A stretch of DNA of 64,000 nucleotides, taken from contig JANTQA010000047.1 in assembly GCA_027625915.1 (NCBI GenBank), forward strand, positions 20,150,001 through 20,214,000, read 5' to 3'. This DNA comes from Anaeramoeba flamelloides (lineage: Eukaryota > Metamonada > Anaeramoebidae). The notes under the pieces were generated by a model. It worked only from the letters and a program-made list of their open reading frames with translations. It ran no database searches and was not told the origin of the DNA. Below, piece after piece: positions 47,531-58,804 of the stretch (position 1 is its first letter; the number at the start of each line of letters is the position of its first letter). A program made the translations under genes and the position numbers.

Positions 47531-48296
47531 GGGATTAACCCTGACATCGGAGAAATCTAGGATCAAAGAATGTTGTTATTGAGTGTTCTAATCACATTAG
47601 TGATTTATTGGTTTCAGTGTCTCTAAAAAAGCGATTAGTCAAGTTGTATTAAAAGTTGATACCATCAATTATAAATGAATCTATGTTTTGGTAAAAAAAC
47701 CAACAATTTCAGGAAAAAAATAAGTATTTCGCGACAAATTTAACAGTTGAACAATCAATTTTCATAATTTCAAAGTTGTTAAATATATTTCAAAAATTTT
47801 TTACGAAATGTTGATTAATTGATTAAAAAATTCAATTTTTGAAAAAAATTATAGAACTAACCAAGAGATTACTTTTTACAAATTATCTTCTGAAATATTG
47901 GAAATATATCGATGTTATAATTAGATTTAAAAAAGGAAATAAAAATAATCTGTTCTGTTCTTTTATGTTGATGATTATTTAGTTAATCTTTAAAATTAAA
48001 AAATTAAAAAATAGTAACTTTTGGGGGTTTCTAAAGATGAATTATGAAATAGTGTAAATACACTTATTTTTAGGTTTCTATTAGTTTTAGATTTGGAAAA
48101 GAAAAAAATTTTTTTAAAATGAAACTTTTTAATAGTGATCCTTAGTAAAAAATGTAATACTTTATTGTGTAATAAGATTTATCATAGATTTTTTAGAATC
48201 ACAGAAACCTTTTGAACCACACAGGTCATTAATACCACATAACACCCAATTACACATATTTTGATTATATCTGAATCTATGATGAGTTTAATTGTT
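47531..48296. mobile_element. TTAA-flanked element T6, diverged copy
   Basis: Aligns over its whole length with 62787-63537 (for example gttgttatt...gtgttcta, and tttagatttggaaaagaaaaaa later). The left end is GGGATTAACCCTGAC after ttta; the right end is degenerate, before TTAA at 48297-48300. Confidence 0.6.
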
Positions 48297-48449
48297 TTAA
48301 GGAAGCTTTTAAGTTTACTGAAAGATTGGGTTTGTTCAAAGGAAAGAATAAATCTTCACAAGTGGAACTGAAAGGCTATATGATTTTTGATGCAAAGAAC
48401 AACTTACAGAAGTTTCAAAGGTTATTATGTTTTTCATAGTTTTTTTTTC

Positions 48450-48633
48450 ATTACTGGTATTTGAATTATAAATTGGAAATTTTTTCACTTAGTTTTACCA
48501 TTTTCTTTTTGTAAAAAAAAACCAATTTACAAACCCCAAATTACTTCTTATTTTGAGAACTCTGTTTGTAAAGAAAAATATGGGAAAAGGATGTGAAAAA
48601 TATTGTCCCATTTCAAATTCAAATACCAGTAAA
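48450..48633. mobile_element. Small foldback element (TTACTGGTATTTG arms)
   Basis: ttactggtatttgaatt at the left pairs with aattcaaataccagtaa at the right; imperfect arms of about 40 bases extend inwards (aaattttttcac versus gtgaaaaatatt). No ORF. Target duplication not clear. Confidence 0.6.
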
Positions 48634-48919
48634 GGAAAGATAATGTTTCAAAAGTTGAATGAATATGGATGTAAGTTTAATCAAAAAGGTATATAGCACC
48701 ATACAAATCTTTTTTTTCAGAGAGTATTCCTAAAATAGTGATTAATTCTTTAATTTTGGATTACAAGTATTATAATAATTATTTTTCAATTTAAAGTTTG
48801 AGCTTTGAAAGAGAAATCATTTTTTTTCTGTTTTTTGTCAATTCAAAAATTGAGACAATTTTAAATTTGGTATTATTAACCACCTTTAATCCAAATTCAA
48901 AAAACTATTAATCGTAAAA

Positions 48920-51900
48920 ATGACTATTAATGTTCCAATAGAATCAAAAAAAGAAAGTTTGGAAGAAGACGAAACAATTTGGTGTGATGGTTGTCTTGCT
49001 GATAATCAAAAGGTTGCAGCCATAATTTATTGTCAAGATTGTGGAGAAAACCAATGTGAGGAATGCGATTCGGTACACAAAATTAGAAGATATAAAAACC
49101 ATGTGAGAACAGATCCTAAACCAAGTTCGTGCTTTTTTCTTTTTTTTGTTTTTTTTTGATTCTTTTTGAATTTTTTTCCTGATTCTTTTCTGATTTGGTC
49201 TGATTCTTTTCTGTTTTGGTTTGATTCTTAATTTTGTCTTGATTCTTTCCTCATCAAAAAAAACATGATCTTCAATAAATCATGCTGTGGGTTTTGTTTG
49301 TCTTTTTACAAGTTGTTATTTGGAGCCAAAAAACAAAATTAACTTTGTTGAAATATTTTTTTTTTTGAATCCTTTCATTTTTTATTTCAACAAAAACAAA
49401 AATAGCTCCCGAAAAGATTAATTTTGCTATTTTGGAAAGAAAACGACAAACCTTTGTTTAGTTGACCCACCTATTCAAAACATAATTTTTTTATTTCTTT
49501 CAAGATCCCCAAAAACTTCAACTCTTTTTTTTTCAGTTGACTGACATTCGATCTGATTTTCCAATAATTAAAAAGTCAAAAAACAAAAACCAAAACAAAG
49601 AATATATTTATTTTACCGATTTACTTTTGGTCACTGAATTGTCTTTCACTCTGATTTGATAACTTACGATAATAAATATTCCTTTCCATTGATCTTTAAC
49701 TAATCTCATTTTTCAAACTGTTTATAAGTATAGTTTTTTAAATATAAACAAAAACCTCTCATTTGTGATTTGATCTTATGAGGAATAAGATTAAGCATAT
49801 GTTTAATCTTCCTTTTCAGTCTTATTGAATTTAATTTGCTTTGATTGTTGAGAAAACACAAACAAAAATGCCAAGAAAAAAATAAGAAATAAAGAAAGAT
49901 CAATACTTTCAAATCTTTTTCTAAATACAAATAAATAAAACACTTATTCTTGTATTTTATATTACTAAACAGAATTCTAAATTTAATTGGTCTTAAATTG
50001 TATTATGAATTCAAAAAACAATAAAATTAATTTTTTAAATTTAAAATATATTATTGTTATATAAAATTATAATATAATTCATTCATTCTTTAAAATTTAA
50101 TTTTTAATTAAATTCAAATGAAACTAACATGAAATAGTTTTTCAAGTATTTGAGATATTTATTTTATTTTACAATTTAAATCTTTTTTGTTTTTATATTT
50201 TGTAAAAAATTTCATTATATCCTCCTTTTCTTTTATTTTTATGTGAATATTTTTTTTTTGTACTTTTAATAAATTTGAAAGTTCTTTTTTTAATATAATC
50301 TGAACTTTTTTTTTAATAAATTCTTCATTATCTGTTATATTTCTTCGTCATCTGTTTAATTCTCAAAAGAATAAATCTTTTTTTTTTACTCTTTTTTTCT
50401 TTTGCTATAAATTAAAAAAAAAACATTTAAAAAAAAATAAAGAAACCAAAGATATTTTTGGAACTGAAAAATGTCCAATTCATCAAAATTGTAAACTTAA
50501 CAGATATTGTAAAAATTGTCAAAAATTAATTTGTGAAAAATGTAGCTCTGAACATTCAAATCATGAAACCATTTCATTTGATCAACCAATGGATTTTTAT
50601 AAAGAATTAATCAATGAACAAAAAAAATTCACTCAAAATCAATATCAAAGAATTAATGAGAACTTTGAACAATTAAATTATTCAGAAAAGAAGATAAAAG
50701 CACAAAAAGAAAAAATATTAAAAGAAATATCAAAATTTTATTCTGATCAAAAAAAATTATTTGATTTACTTGAACAAAATGAAAAAAAATTAACCAATGA
50801 TTTTTTTGAACAAATTTGCAATGTTATTAAAAATGAAAAACAATCAATCAACAATTCAAAATCTTCAATACAAAAACTCTACGAATCAATCAATTTAAAG
50901 ATTTAGAAATCAAAATTAATGAATCAAATACATTTCAATTTTTTAAATTATATTCTGAAATGGAATTAGCCAAAAGTTTGAATTTGATTTTTTATTTTTA
51001 ATTATTTTTTAATAATGCATTTTATCGATTTAATTATTTTTTTTTTCAAAATTTCATTATTATTTATTATTTTAATTTTCCTGGCATTTAATCTTCAATT
51101 TGTTCTGTATTGTATTACATTTGATTATCTTTTAAGGTACAAACTTCCAACGAAATTTAAGGCACAAACAAAATCTCAAATTAAGGCACAAAATTTGGAA
51201 TTGTTTTTTTTACAAATTATTTTACTAGAATCCAAAGAATTGTGCCTTCATTTGAGATTTTTATTGTGCTTTAATTTTCGTTGAAGTTTGTACGTTAAAA
51301 GTGGAACTGAATGTAAATTTGGTTCTCCTATTTTTACTTTTTAAACAAAATATTTTAAATAAATATCTCAAGAAAAACTGAATTCACAATTCCCAAGATT
51401 ATGTAAAGAACACAAAAACCAACCATATAAATATTTTTGCATTGATCATCAAAAATTATTATGTATTGATTGCGCAATTTTTGATCATAAAAATTGTCAA
51501 AAATTCTAGTAGTAAATCTTAAAGAAGGATATAAACAAATACAAAATGAATTAGAAAATTTCATAAATATACTAAAATTAACAAATAATCCTGAAAAACA
51601 ATTCCTTGAAAAAATTCAAAATGAAAAATTCAATTGCTTCAAAGAAAAACAATTAAATCTTGATTTGATCAAAAACAATTATCAAAAATTAAATAGATTA
51701 ACCCAACAACAATTCAAAAAAATGAATGAAGAAATATCAATCCAACAAAATGAAAAATATTTTCAGTTAAACGATCAATTCAATAAAATTAAAAATGAAA
51801 TTGATAATTTTGATAAATCTGAAATGATAATAAATGAAATTGAAATTTGCAAAAAAATATAAAGATTATCAACAAATATTGAGAAATTATTTAAAATTAA

Positions 51901-52934
51901 AAAAAATAATTTCAATAAAAAAAGAAATTAAAGAAAATAATCAATTAATTTGTTCTTCAAAATTTAATAAAAAAAATATAATTTCAAATAATTTAAAAAA
52001 TAATTTACAAAATTGGAAATTAAATTTACCATATGATCTGAATAAAACACAAATCAATATGCCATCTGAAATCTTATTAGCAGATAAATTACAAGTTTCA
52101 ATTCTTCTTAAAAATCAATTTGATGAAATCTTGAATGCCAAAGAATTCAATATTAAAATTGAAATTATCAAAAAACGTTCCAATGAAATGATTACAAAAA
52201 TAACTAATTTTAAAAAAGGAAACAATAAAAAATTAATTGGAGAATATTTATTCAAAAAAGAAGGAGAATATCAAATTCTTTTTTCAATAATGGATGAAAA
52301 AATTCCAAAATTTGCTTTTAATTTGACAGTAATTGAAAAAAAATTATTTTTAAAAGAATCAGAAATCCTTCAAAAAGAAAAAAATGCAAATTTCGATGAA
52401 ATTATTGAAAAATGGACCAAAGAAGCTGGGTGAAATATAAATTTGCGAAGAAGATTCAATTCAAGAACAGATGGATGGAAATATCAAACATTTCATCAAA
52501 AATGTGATCAAAAAGGAAAATCAATTATTTTGGTCAAATTAAAAAATAAATCCTTATTTGGAGCATTTACAGCAGTAGATTGGGATTCACAAAGTAGAGA
52601 GAAACAATCAACTGGGAATAAATCTTTTCTTTTTTCCTTAATTAGTTTGGATCCAAATTTCAAAGAACCTCTAAAAATGCATATTTATCAGAATAAACAT
52701 TATGAAATATATTGTAATTCAAATTATTGCCCCTGTTTTGGAAGTAGTGGTGATTTGGATTTAGGTTATAGCAATAATCTTATGAATAATAATTCAACTA
52801 CCCGTTCCAATTTGGGTTCTGCATATAAACCCCCATTTGGCTATATTTATGGATCAAATCAATCCAAGAATTTTTTGGCAGGTTCATATAATAATTGGGA
52901 TATTTCACAAATTGAAATTTTTTGTGAAAAATAA
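48920..52934 (+). CDS. B-box / coiled-coil / B-box / filamin-repeat / TLDc protein
   Basis: Exons 48920-49124, 50452-50975 and 51373-52934; the donors and acceptors agree in phase (phase 1 both times). Exon 1 has a B-box-type zinc finger (WCDGCLADNQK...YCQDCG...CEECD...H). Exon 2 has a second (CPIHQNCKLNRYCKNCQKLI...CEKCSSEH) followed by a coiled coil. Exon 3 has a third (LCKEHKNQPYKYFCIDHQKL...CIDC), more coiled coil, an Ig-like filamin repeat (about 52010-52340) and a TLDc domain (GWKYQTFHQKCDQKGKSIIL to the end, IEIFCEK). The layout is TRIM-like, suggesting an adaptor; TLDc proteins are linked to oxidative-stress and V-ATPase functions. One-base homopolymer gaps or extras are needed near 50897, 51507 and 51856, and an in-frame TGA at 52431-52433 precedes the TLDc domain. 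It is therefore either a decaying gene or partly consensus error. Confidence 0.65.
49125..50451 (+). other. Long intron 1 of the B-box/TLDc gene
   Basis: 1327 bases between a GTTCGT donor and an aaccaaag acceptor, far longer than other introns here. It is A/T-rich with no identified element; the 74-codon minus frame at 49706-49930 is not credible. Confidence 0.45.
51116..51315. mobile_element. Tc1/mariner-type MITE in intron 2 of the B-box gene
   Basis: The right end ttaaaagtggaactgaatgta and a decayed left end (tacatttgattatcttttaa) form ~90-base inverted arms with internal aaggcacaaa repeats. Same family as 54100-54298 and 58331-58528. It lies wholly within the 397-base intron 50976-51372. 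Confidence 0.75.
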
Positions 52935-53841
52935 CAACAAAATAATAAAGTTGATTTTCATTCTTTATTGATTTATTTGAAACGCTTTTTGGTTTATTAT
53001 ATTTTTTACTGTTTTAAAATTATTTTTTGAAAAAATATGTAATGAATTTTATTAAACATTATAATTTAGATAAGAAAAAAATAATTGATTATTAAATGAA
53101 AGAAATATTCTAAACAGTAAAAAATGAAGAAATAATGAAATATCAAAAAAAAATAGACTAGATTTCAAAAATTTAGACTCACTTTATAATGTTAATGGGA
53201 GTTGTTTTGAGGGTTTATATCAGTATTTTTATCAAAAAAATATTTTCAAAATTTTGGATCTGGATCATTTTTTCTAATTTTGAGAAATTTTTTTTTTTTT
53301 CAAATTTTGCCTTTTCTTTTCTTTTTCTTTTTTTTTTGTTTTTTTTTTTTTTTGATAAATTTTTCTTTTTCAAATGATGAAATATTAAATTTTTGTTTTG
53401 TTTTTTTTTGATTTCTATTTTTTTCTTTTTTTTTTTCTTTTTTTTTTCTTTTTTTTTTGATCTTTTTATTTTTACAAAAGATCAAGTTATAAAAAAAAAA
53501 AGATCTCATAAAAGATAAGTAATCCCTATAAAAATTGAGACTATGTGATGTCTTTGAAAATATATTTAATTATTAGTAAAAAATCTTGTTGTTTAACTTT
53601 TTTTCAGTGAAAGTTCAGGAATAAAAAACGGTCATGTTCATTTCAAAAATTGTGACTCACTTTTTTTTTAGTTTTTGGTTTTATTTTTTTTTAATTTCTA
53701 CAATATCAGGTTTTTATATATTTAGAATGATTTAAAAGTGAATTAAAAATCATATTTAATTATTAATTGTTCTTAAATACTGAAGGATAATATTTTTTTT
53801 ACAAATTGATTCTTTCTGGTGAGTCAAAATTTATGAAAAAG

Positions 53842-53844
<3 letters not shown>
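52935..53844. other. Downstream spacer with T-rich tract
   Basis: 53290-53470 is a nearly pure T/C/A-poor tract with many T runs. Its frames on both strands are low-complexity and are not taken as genes. Confidence 0.45.

Positions 53845-53906
<62 letters not shown>
53845..53906. repeat. Long (TA)n microsatellite
   Basis: About 31 uninterrupted TA units, by far the longest dinucleotide run in the window. Confidence 0.95.
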
Positions 53907-53908
<2 letters not shown>

Positions 53909-54099
53909 AGATGAAAAGGTCTCACTTATTTAATCGACTTATATCAATAAATGAAACCCTTGCAAGAATTTTTGTGAGAGTATCTTATAACGAATCTAAG
54001 ATACTTCAAATTCATTTTAAAAAAATAATTTGGATTTTACAAAAAATTAGTTTCAAGAATTACAGTTTTAAATTATTAAATAAAGTGATAAAAATAATA

Positions 54100-54298
54100 T
54101 AGTCAGTTCCACTTTTAAGGCACAAACTTGAACGAAATTTAAGGCACAAAAAAAATCTCAAATTAAGGCACAAAATTCAGATTCTAGTAAAATAATTTGT
54201 AAAAAAAACAAATCCAAAAAATGTGCCTTAATTTGAGAATTTTTTTATACCTTAAATTTCGTTCAAAGTTTGTATCTTAAATTTGAGACTGACTGTAA
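54100..54298. mobile_element. Tc1/mariner-type MITE
   Basis: Ends TATAGTCAGTTCCACTTTTA and the inverse of TACAGTCAGTCTCAAATTTA, with TA at both borders, as expected for the Tc1/mariner superfamily. Arms of about 85 bases contain aaggcacaaa motifs and surround a short loop. No ORF. Confidence 0.8.
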
Positions 54299-55375
54299 CA
54301 AAAAAAAAGTAAATATTTAAATAAACAATTTTCCAGTCAAAGGTGTCCAGTTGTAATAGGCGAATAAATGTGTTTAATGTTTAAATGGATATTAGAAGAT
54401 AAAAACTATTTTAAAAATTTTCATAATTGAAATCATTTTTTCTCATTTGGTTTTTTTTGTTTTTTTTTAATTTTTAGTTGATTTTTTTTTTTAATTTAGA
54501 ATACATTTGTTTTATTATTATTATTATTATTGCAAGATCTATATCCGCTTATGAAAACATAAAATTCTAATATTATTGAAACTGTGAAAATAAATATTAG
54601 AAACATGATATTGATTTCTATTGGGATTTTATTCAAAATTCTATTACAGCTTAAAATCAACCTTGTTGTTTTTCTCAATAGGTATTTCCGAAGAATTTGG
54701 ATTTTTTCAATCTTTAAGAAAATCTATTGATTTTATAGTTTTATTTCGGTTGGGTACCCACTATTCTTTGATGTTTATTATTCTATTTATATTTTATTTG
54801 TTTTTCAAAAATTAACTAAGAAATAAATGATATTTGAAAAAAATGTTTGGAAATCTTTTACTGAAATAACTTTTATACACAATTAATCTCAAAAAAGTAT
54901 GGCTCTATTCATCATTCTTTGATTTATCATTCAGTTAAAAAAATTCTCCAGAATGAAATATCAAAAAAATTTGTAATAAGGATTATTCAAAGTAAGGAAT
55001 AAGTGTTTTAAAAGGAAATTTATTACCTCATGGTTGTTGGATTTTATTTCTCATTTTCTCATATAAAAATCAAATATTAGTACTATATGTACAAATTTGT
55101 GTTGATAATTTTATATTTAGAATTAAAAGATCTATGATTGAAATAAATTATCAATATGTATATATAAATATATATAATAAAAGACCTATGCATTAAAGGA
55201 TCAAATAATTTGAGAATAAACCAGAAATAAATATGGTATTGGTTTCTTAAAGTTTTACTATCTAAAAAAGCAATATAAAAAATAATGGTCAAATTATAAA
55301 ATTTATCTCAAAAAACAGTAAAAATTGTTTTTATTGTTGAGCAGTGGTGATTCAACAAAATTACATCATGTTTGC
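54299..55375. other. Non-coding region
   Basis: 54336-54480 is a partial copy of dispersed repeat R. Short frames at 54621-54815 and 55083-55292 are hydrophobic low-complexity and unsupported. Confidence 0.35.
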
Positions 55376-55865
55376 CTTTAGGTTTTTTTTAATTTGAGAT
55401 ATAAAACGAAAATTTATTTTATTTTCGGTTGTTTTTCTCAAATTTAAAAAAAAATGCCGTTATGGTTTTCAGAATTTCAAAGAATTGGGTAAAATCTTTG
55501 ATTTTTCTCTATTCTTTTGAATTTCGGAAAAGTTCCGTTAGGTTTTCTATTTTATTTGTGAAGTTTTCTAGGTTTTTTAGAGTTTTTTGTTTATTTGTGA
55601 AGTATTCTAGGTTTTTTTGTGGTTTTCTATTTTATTTCTGAAGTTTTGTAGGTTTTTTTACTTTTTGAAATAAACCCAAAATTTATTAAAATTTTATGTT
55701 TATTTCAAAAATTAAAAAAAATCTAATGAAAATCTATCGATTTTCCTACGAAATGGAAAACTTAAAAAAAAACTTATGAAAATCGATAGATTTAACAAAT
55801 AAAACAGAAAACCCCAAGAAAACCTAGGTACTCTACGGCACTCTGTGGCACTCCATGAAACTCTA
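55376..55865. repeat. Palindromic CCTAGG-type family, largest copy
   Basis: Starts with a short palindrome (cctttaggttttttttaatt ... aaatttaaaaaaaaatgccg). It continues with three or four tandem variants of gaagttttctaggttttt and finishes with aaacctaggtactctacggc and actctgtggcactcc. Shared motifs link it to 41218-41460 and 7758-7885. Confidence 0.55.
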
Positions 55866-56234
55866 AAATATATTTAGGGTTTTTTATCCTAACTATAATG
55901 TATGTAATGTTACATTTCATAGGTAATCTTTTCTTTAAAAAATGATAAGAATAAATTATTTCTAATCAAAGACCTGAAAAAGATAAAGAAAAGCAAGAAA
56001 TGGAATAAAGTCAAAAAATAATAGAAACAATTACAACTTCCCTGAAAAGTTTTTTTTTACGCCCCAAGTGTTGAATGGGTTGGTGCTTTTTTCCTTTTAT
56101 GTCGGTTTTTTTGGATCATCACCATCAAAAATAGTTTCAATTTTTGTAAAGAAAATTTATTCAAAGAAACAATCATAATTTAAAAAATGATGAGAAAATT
56201 ATGAAAAATTTTCAACAAATTAAACACCATTTCA
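55866..56234. other. Non-coding spacer
   Basis: No ORF or repeat recognised. Confidence 0.35.
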
Positions 56235-56725
56235 GTCAAAGGGGCTCAGTTTTATTGGATAAATAGAATATATTCTATGAGTTTATTTCATTATTCTTCT
56301 CAAACTAGAATTTTTAATTTTTATATCAAAATCATTTTTTCTCATTTTGTAAAATTTTCATTTTCTTTTTTTTTTTTTTTTTTCAATTTTAAAAATTCAC
56401 ATTTGAAAAAAAAATGTTTGAAACTCCAAATTAACACTAAGAAAAGCTAGGTTTTGTTATTTCTCAATAAAATTAATTTATTTACTATTAAAAATTTCTA
56501 TTTTCAATAATTTTAATTTCCTAAAGAAATTGAAATTTTTGTACACAAAATTCCAATGAAAGTGGACCAAAAATTTTTTTAACATTGTTTTTTTTTTTTT
56601 GAAATTTAAGATTTGTTCAGAATTTTCTATTATAAATATCAATTCTAATCTAAATTTTATTATTTCTCCTATTTCTAAACAATTTTCGTTTGGTTGATTC
56701 TTAAATATAAAGTGAATTTTTCATT
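56235..56725. repeat. Dispersed repeat R, copy outside the duplication
   Basis: Diverged match to 2835-3360 and 22965-23490 (attctatgagttta, then ggttgattctt ... gtgaatttttcat). Confidence 0.5.
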
Positions 56726-57081
56726 TTTGGGTGGGCGCTTTGAGTGAAATGGAGTTTAAATTCCTTATTTAAAATTTATTAAAAATATCAGTGGGTTTAT
56801 TATCAAAATCAATTTAAACTTAGGTATATTATTGGTTGTAAATTGGATTTTACATTGGAATCATAAGAAAAAAAAGCACCGGTTATATTTTGAAACAACG
56901 ATTATAGTCGCTGTGCAAGTATTATTTTGATCATTGTAAATTTTTCATACCAAAGGGTACATCTCTAAAATCATCAATACTATTTTATTTGATTTTTAAT
57001 AAGATAATTACTTATTGGTGATTTTCATAATAATTGTTCATTTTTTCATTTTTTGTTTTTTTATCCATTGATATTTAAAAG

Positions 57082-57405
57082 TTGGAAAATAAAAAAAACA
57101 AGATCAAGATAAGAATAACCAATTTGGAAATACTCTACCATTATAAAAATGGAAACAGTTTAAGGTTGGTTTCAAAAGAGCTAGATATACGAATTAAGAA
57201 AGAGTATTATTGGATTGATTTATGGAAAAAAGAAAAGAGAAATATAAAGAAAAAAATAACATTAACAAAATACCCAAATATATTGTGGTTTTATATTGAA
57301 AATAAGACTTTAAAGAACAAAAATTTGAAGTGTAAAGTGGTTTCAATAAAATGTAAAGAATTTTTCCCCAATTCACCTCGTTCAACGGTTTTATTGATTT
57401 TATAA
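57082..57405 (+). pseudogene. CENP-B/pogo-like DNA-binding region, transposase remnant
   Basis: Open frame of 107 codons without an ATG at its left edge, preceded by a possible acceptor (aaaag). NLEILYHYKNGNSLRLVSKE resembles the first helix-turn-helix of CENP-B/pogo transposases. KYPNILWFYIENKTLKNKNL and the residues after it resemble the second (CENPB/Tc5-type) helix-turn-helix, where family members read KYPxLExxLLxWxxxxR. No catalytic DDE domain follows. It could be a transposase fragment or an exon of a domesticated gene. Confidence 0.45.
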
Positions 57406-58013
57406 TTTTTTTCATTGCAATTTACAAAACAAGATTTCTCATTTCAAATAAAAGGACATCACAATTTTTAAATAATTTAATTGTAATTTTTATTTTTTTA
57501 TTTTAATGAGTTTTAAATATCCAGTTGGGTTTTTTTTTTGTGTGTTTCAAGAGTTTCTTATATTTTAGAATGATACTACAAGTAATTTGATTCAATTAAG
57601 AATAATTCCTAAAAATTTTATGTTCTCTTTTATTTGAAAAAGAGTTTAGATCCAAATTTCCTTGATAAACTTTTGTTGATCTTTGATCAAATTTTCATTT
57701 ATTTTATCGCCTATACCTCAATTTATTTTATTGACTGTTTTTTCTTTTGAAATATTAATCATTCAAAATTATAACAAAATAAAAAATTGTTCTTTCAAAA
57801 TCAAGAGTTTCCAAGAGAAAACAAAAAATAGTGTTTATCATTTTCAAGAATGAACTTAATTGTTAATTAAAATACTAATAAACTGAATTTCATAATAAGT
57901 ATTCCATGTTAAAGTTGAATTTTGAATTGCTTTTGTATCGTTTTGAAGTTTTTCCTCTCACAATGAAAAGTTTGCAAATAAATTATTTTTTCTCTTTTTT
58001 ATTTTTTCTACAG

Positions 58014-58155
58014 TGTTTTGTTAAAAGGGAAAATGAAAATGAAAAATTGGAAAGAAGTAACAGATGAATTTTTGAAAAAATTGATTTCAAATATGAAAAA
58101 GAGATTAGATTTAGTTATTCAAAGGGAAGGAGAATCGATAAATGGGTTTTACTAA
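58014..58155 (+). pseudogene. Tc1/mariner transposase C-terminal exon remnant
   Basis: After a pyrimidine-rich tract and acceptor (ttctacag) comes a frame ending NWKEVTDEFLKKLISNMKKR, LDLVIQREGESINGFY and a stop. It matches the typical end of Tc1/mariner transposases (Wxxlxxxxlxxlxxsmxxrlxxvixxxg). The catalytic part is not present in the adjacent sequence. It could be the last exon of a spliced transposase whose other exons are lost. Confidence 0.6.
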
Positions 58156-58330
58156 TTTTTTAAATTTTCTATTTTTTATGTAATGCTTCTTTCAAAATAA
58201 ATTTCCCAATTTTTTTTAATTGTTTTTTTTTTTACTTTTTTTTATTTTATTTTTAGACAAAAAATAAATATCTCTTGAGTATAGAACTGAATATTAAAAT
58301 CTAAATTGAATATTAAAATAGAAATTTTTA

Positions 58331-58528
58331 TACAGCCAGTTCCACTTTTAAGGAACAAACTTTCAACGAAATTTAAGGCACAATAAAAATCTCAAACTAA
58401 GGCACAAAATTCAGATTCTAGTAAAATTAATTGTGAAAAAAAAATTACAAATTTTGTCCCGAATTTGAGATTTTTTTGTCCCTTAAATTTTGTTGAAATT
58501 TTGTACCTTAAAAGTGGAACTGATTGTA
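58331..58528. mobile_element. Tc1/mariner-type MITE
   Basis: TA at both borders; ends TACAGCCAGTTCCACTTTTA and the inverse of TACAATCAGTTCCACTTTTA. Arms of about 85 bases. It lies 175 bases after the transposase C-terminal remnant. Confidence 0.85.
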
Positions 58529-58804
58529 TTATAATAGATAACTTTAATTATTAAAAATATTTTTCGTTAAAATTTGATTTTTAATGGGCAAATGATTTTG
58601 AAATTGAGTTTATGTTACTTTTTTTCTTTTTATTGTGGAAAAATCTGTATTTTGAATTTCAAAAAATAAACTCTTATTAATAAATTGTTTAGATGAAGTT
58701 AACTCATCCATTTCAAAATCAAAAGCTCAAATGACAAAAAAAAATTATTTTCAAGGATCTTGACAAGATTTCATTTTTATTGTTAAAAATTACTACTCCC
58801 TTAA

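Larger units (their letters stand above)
57600..58800. mobile_element. TTAA-type element T5, partial copy with inserts
   Basis: The right end, inverted, is GGGAGTAGTAATTTTTAAC next to TTAA at 58801-58804. Matches T5 (43690-44168) in two blocks, about 57600-57930 and 58645-58800. The interior 57950-58640 is extra and includes a transposase C-terminus and a Tc1/mariner-type MITE. The left end was not found. Confidence 0.5.

Noticed and set aside
38516-52433. Reassigned stop codons (alternative genetic code)
   Set aside because: Glutamine is freely encoded by CAA, long frames end at TAA in conserved places, and most breaks are homopolymer shifts rather than stop substitutions.
53300-53509. Lys-rich 69-codon minus-strand frame
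   Set aside because: It is a translation of a T-rich simple tract, without any sign of selection.
53806-54102. 98-codon frame containing a Tyr-Ile repeat
   Set aside because: The repeat is a translated (TA)n microsatellite.
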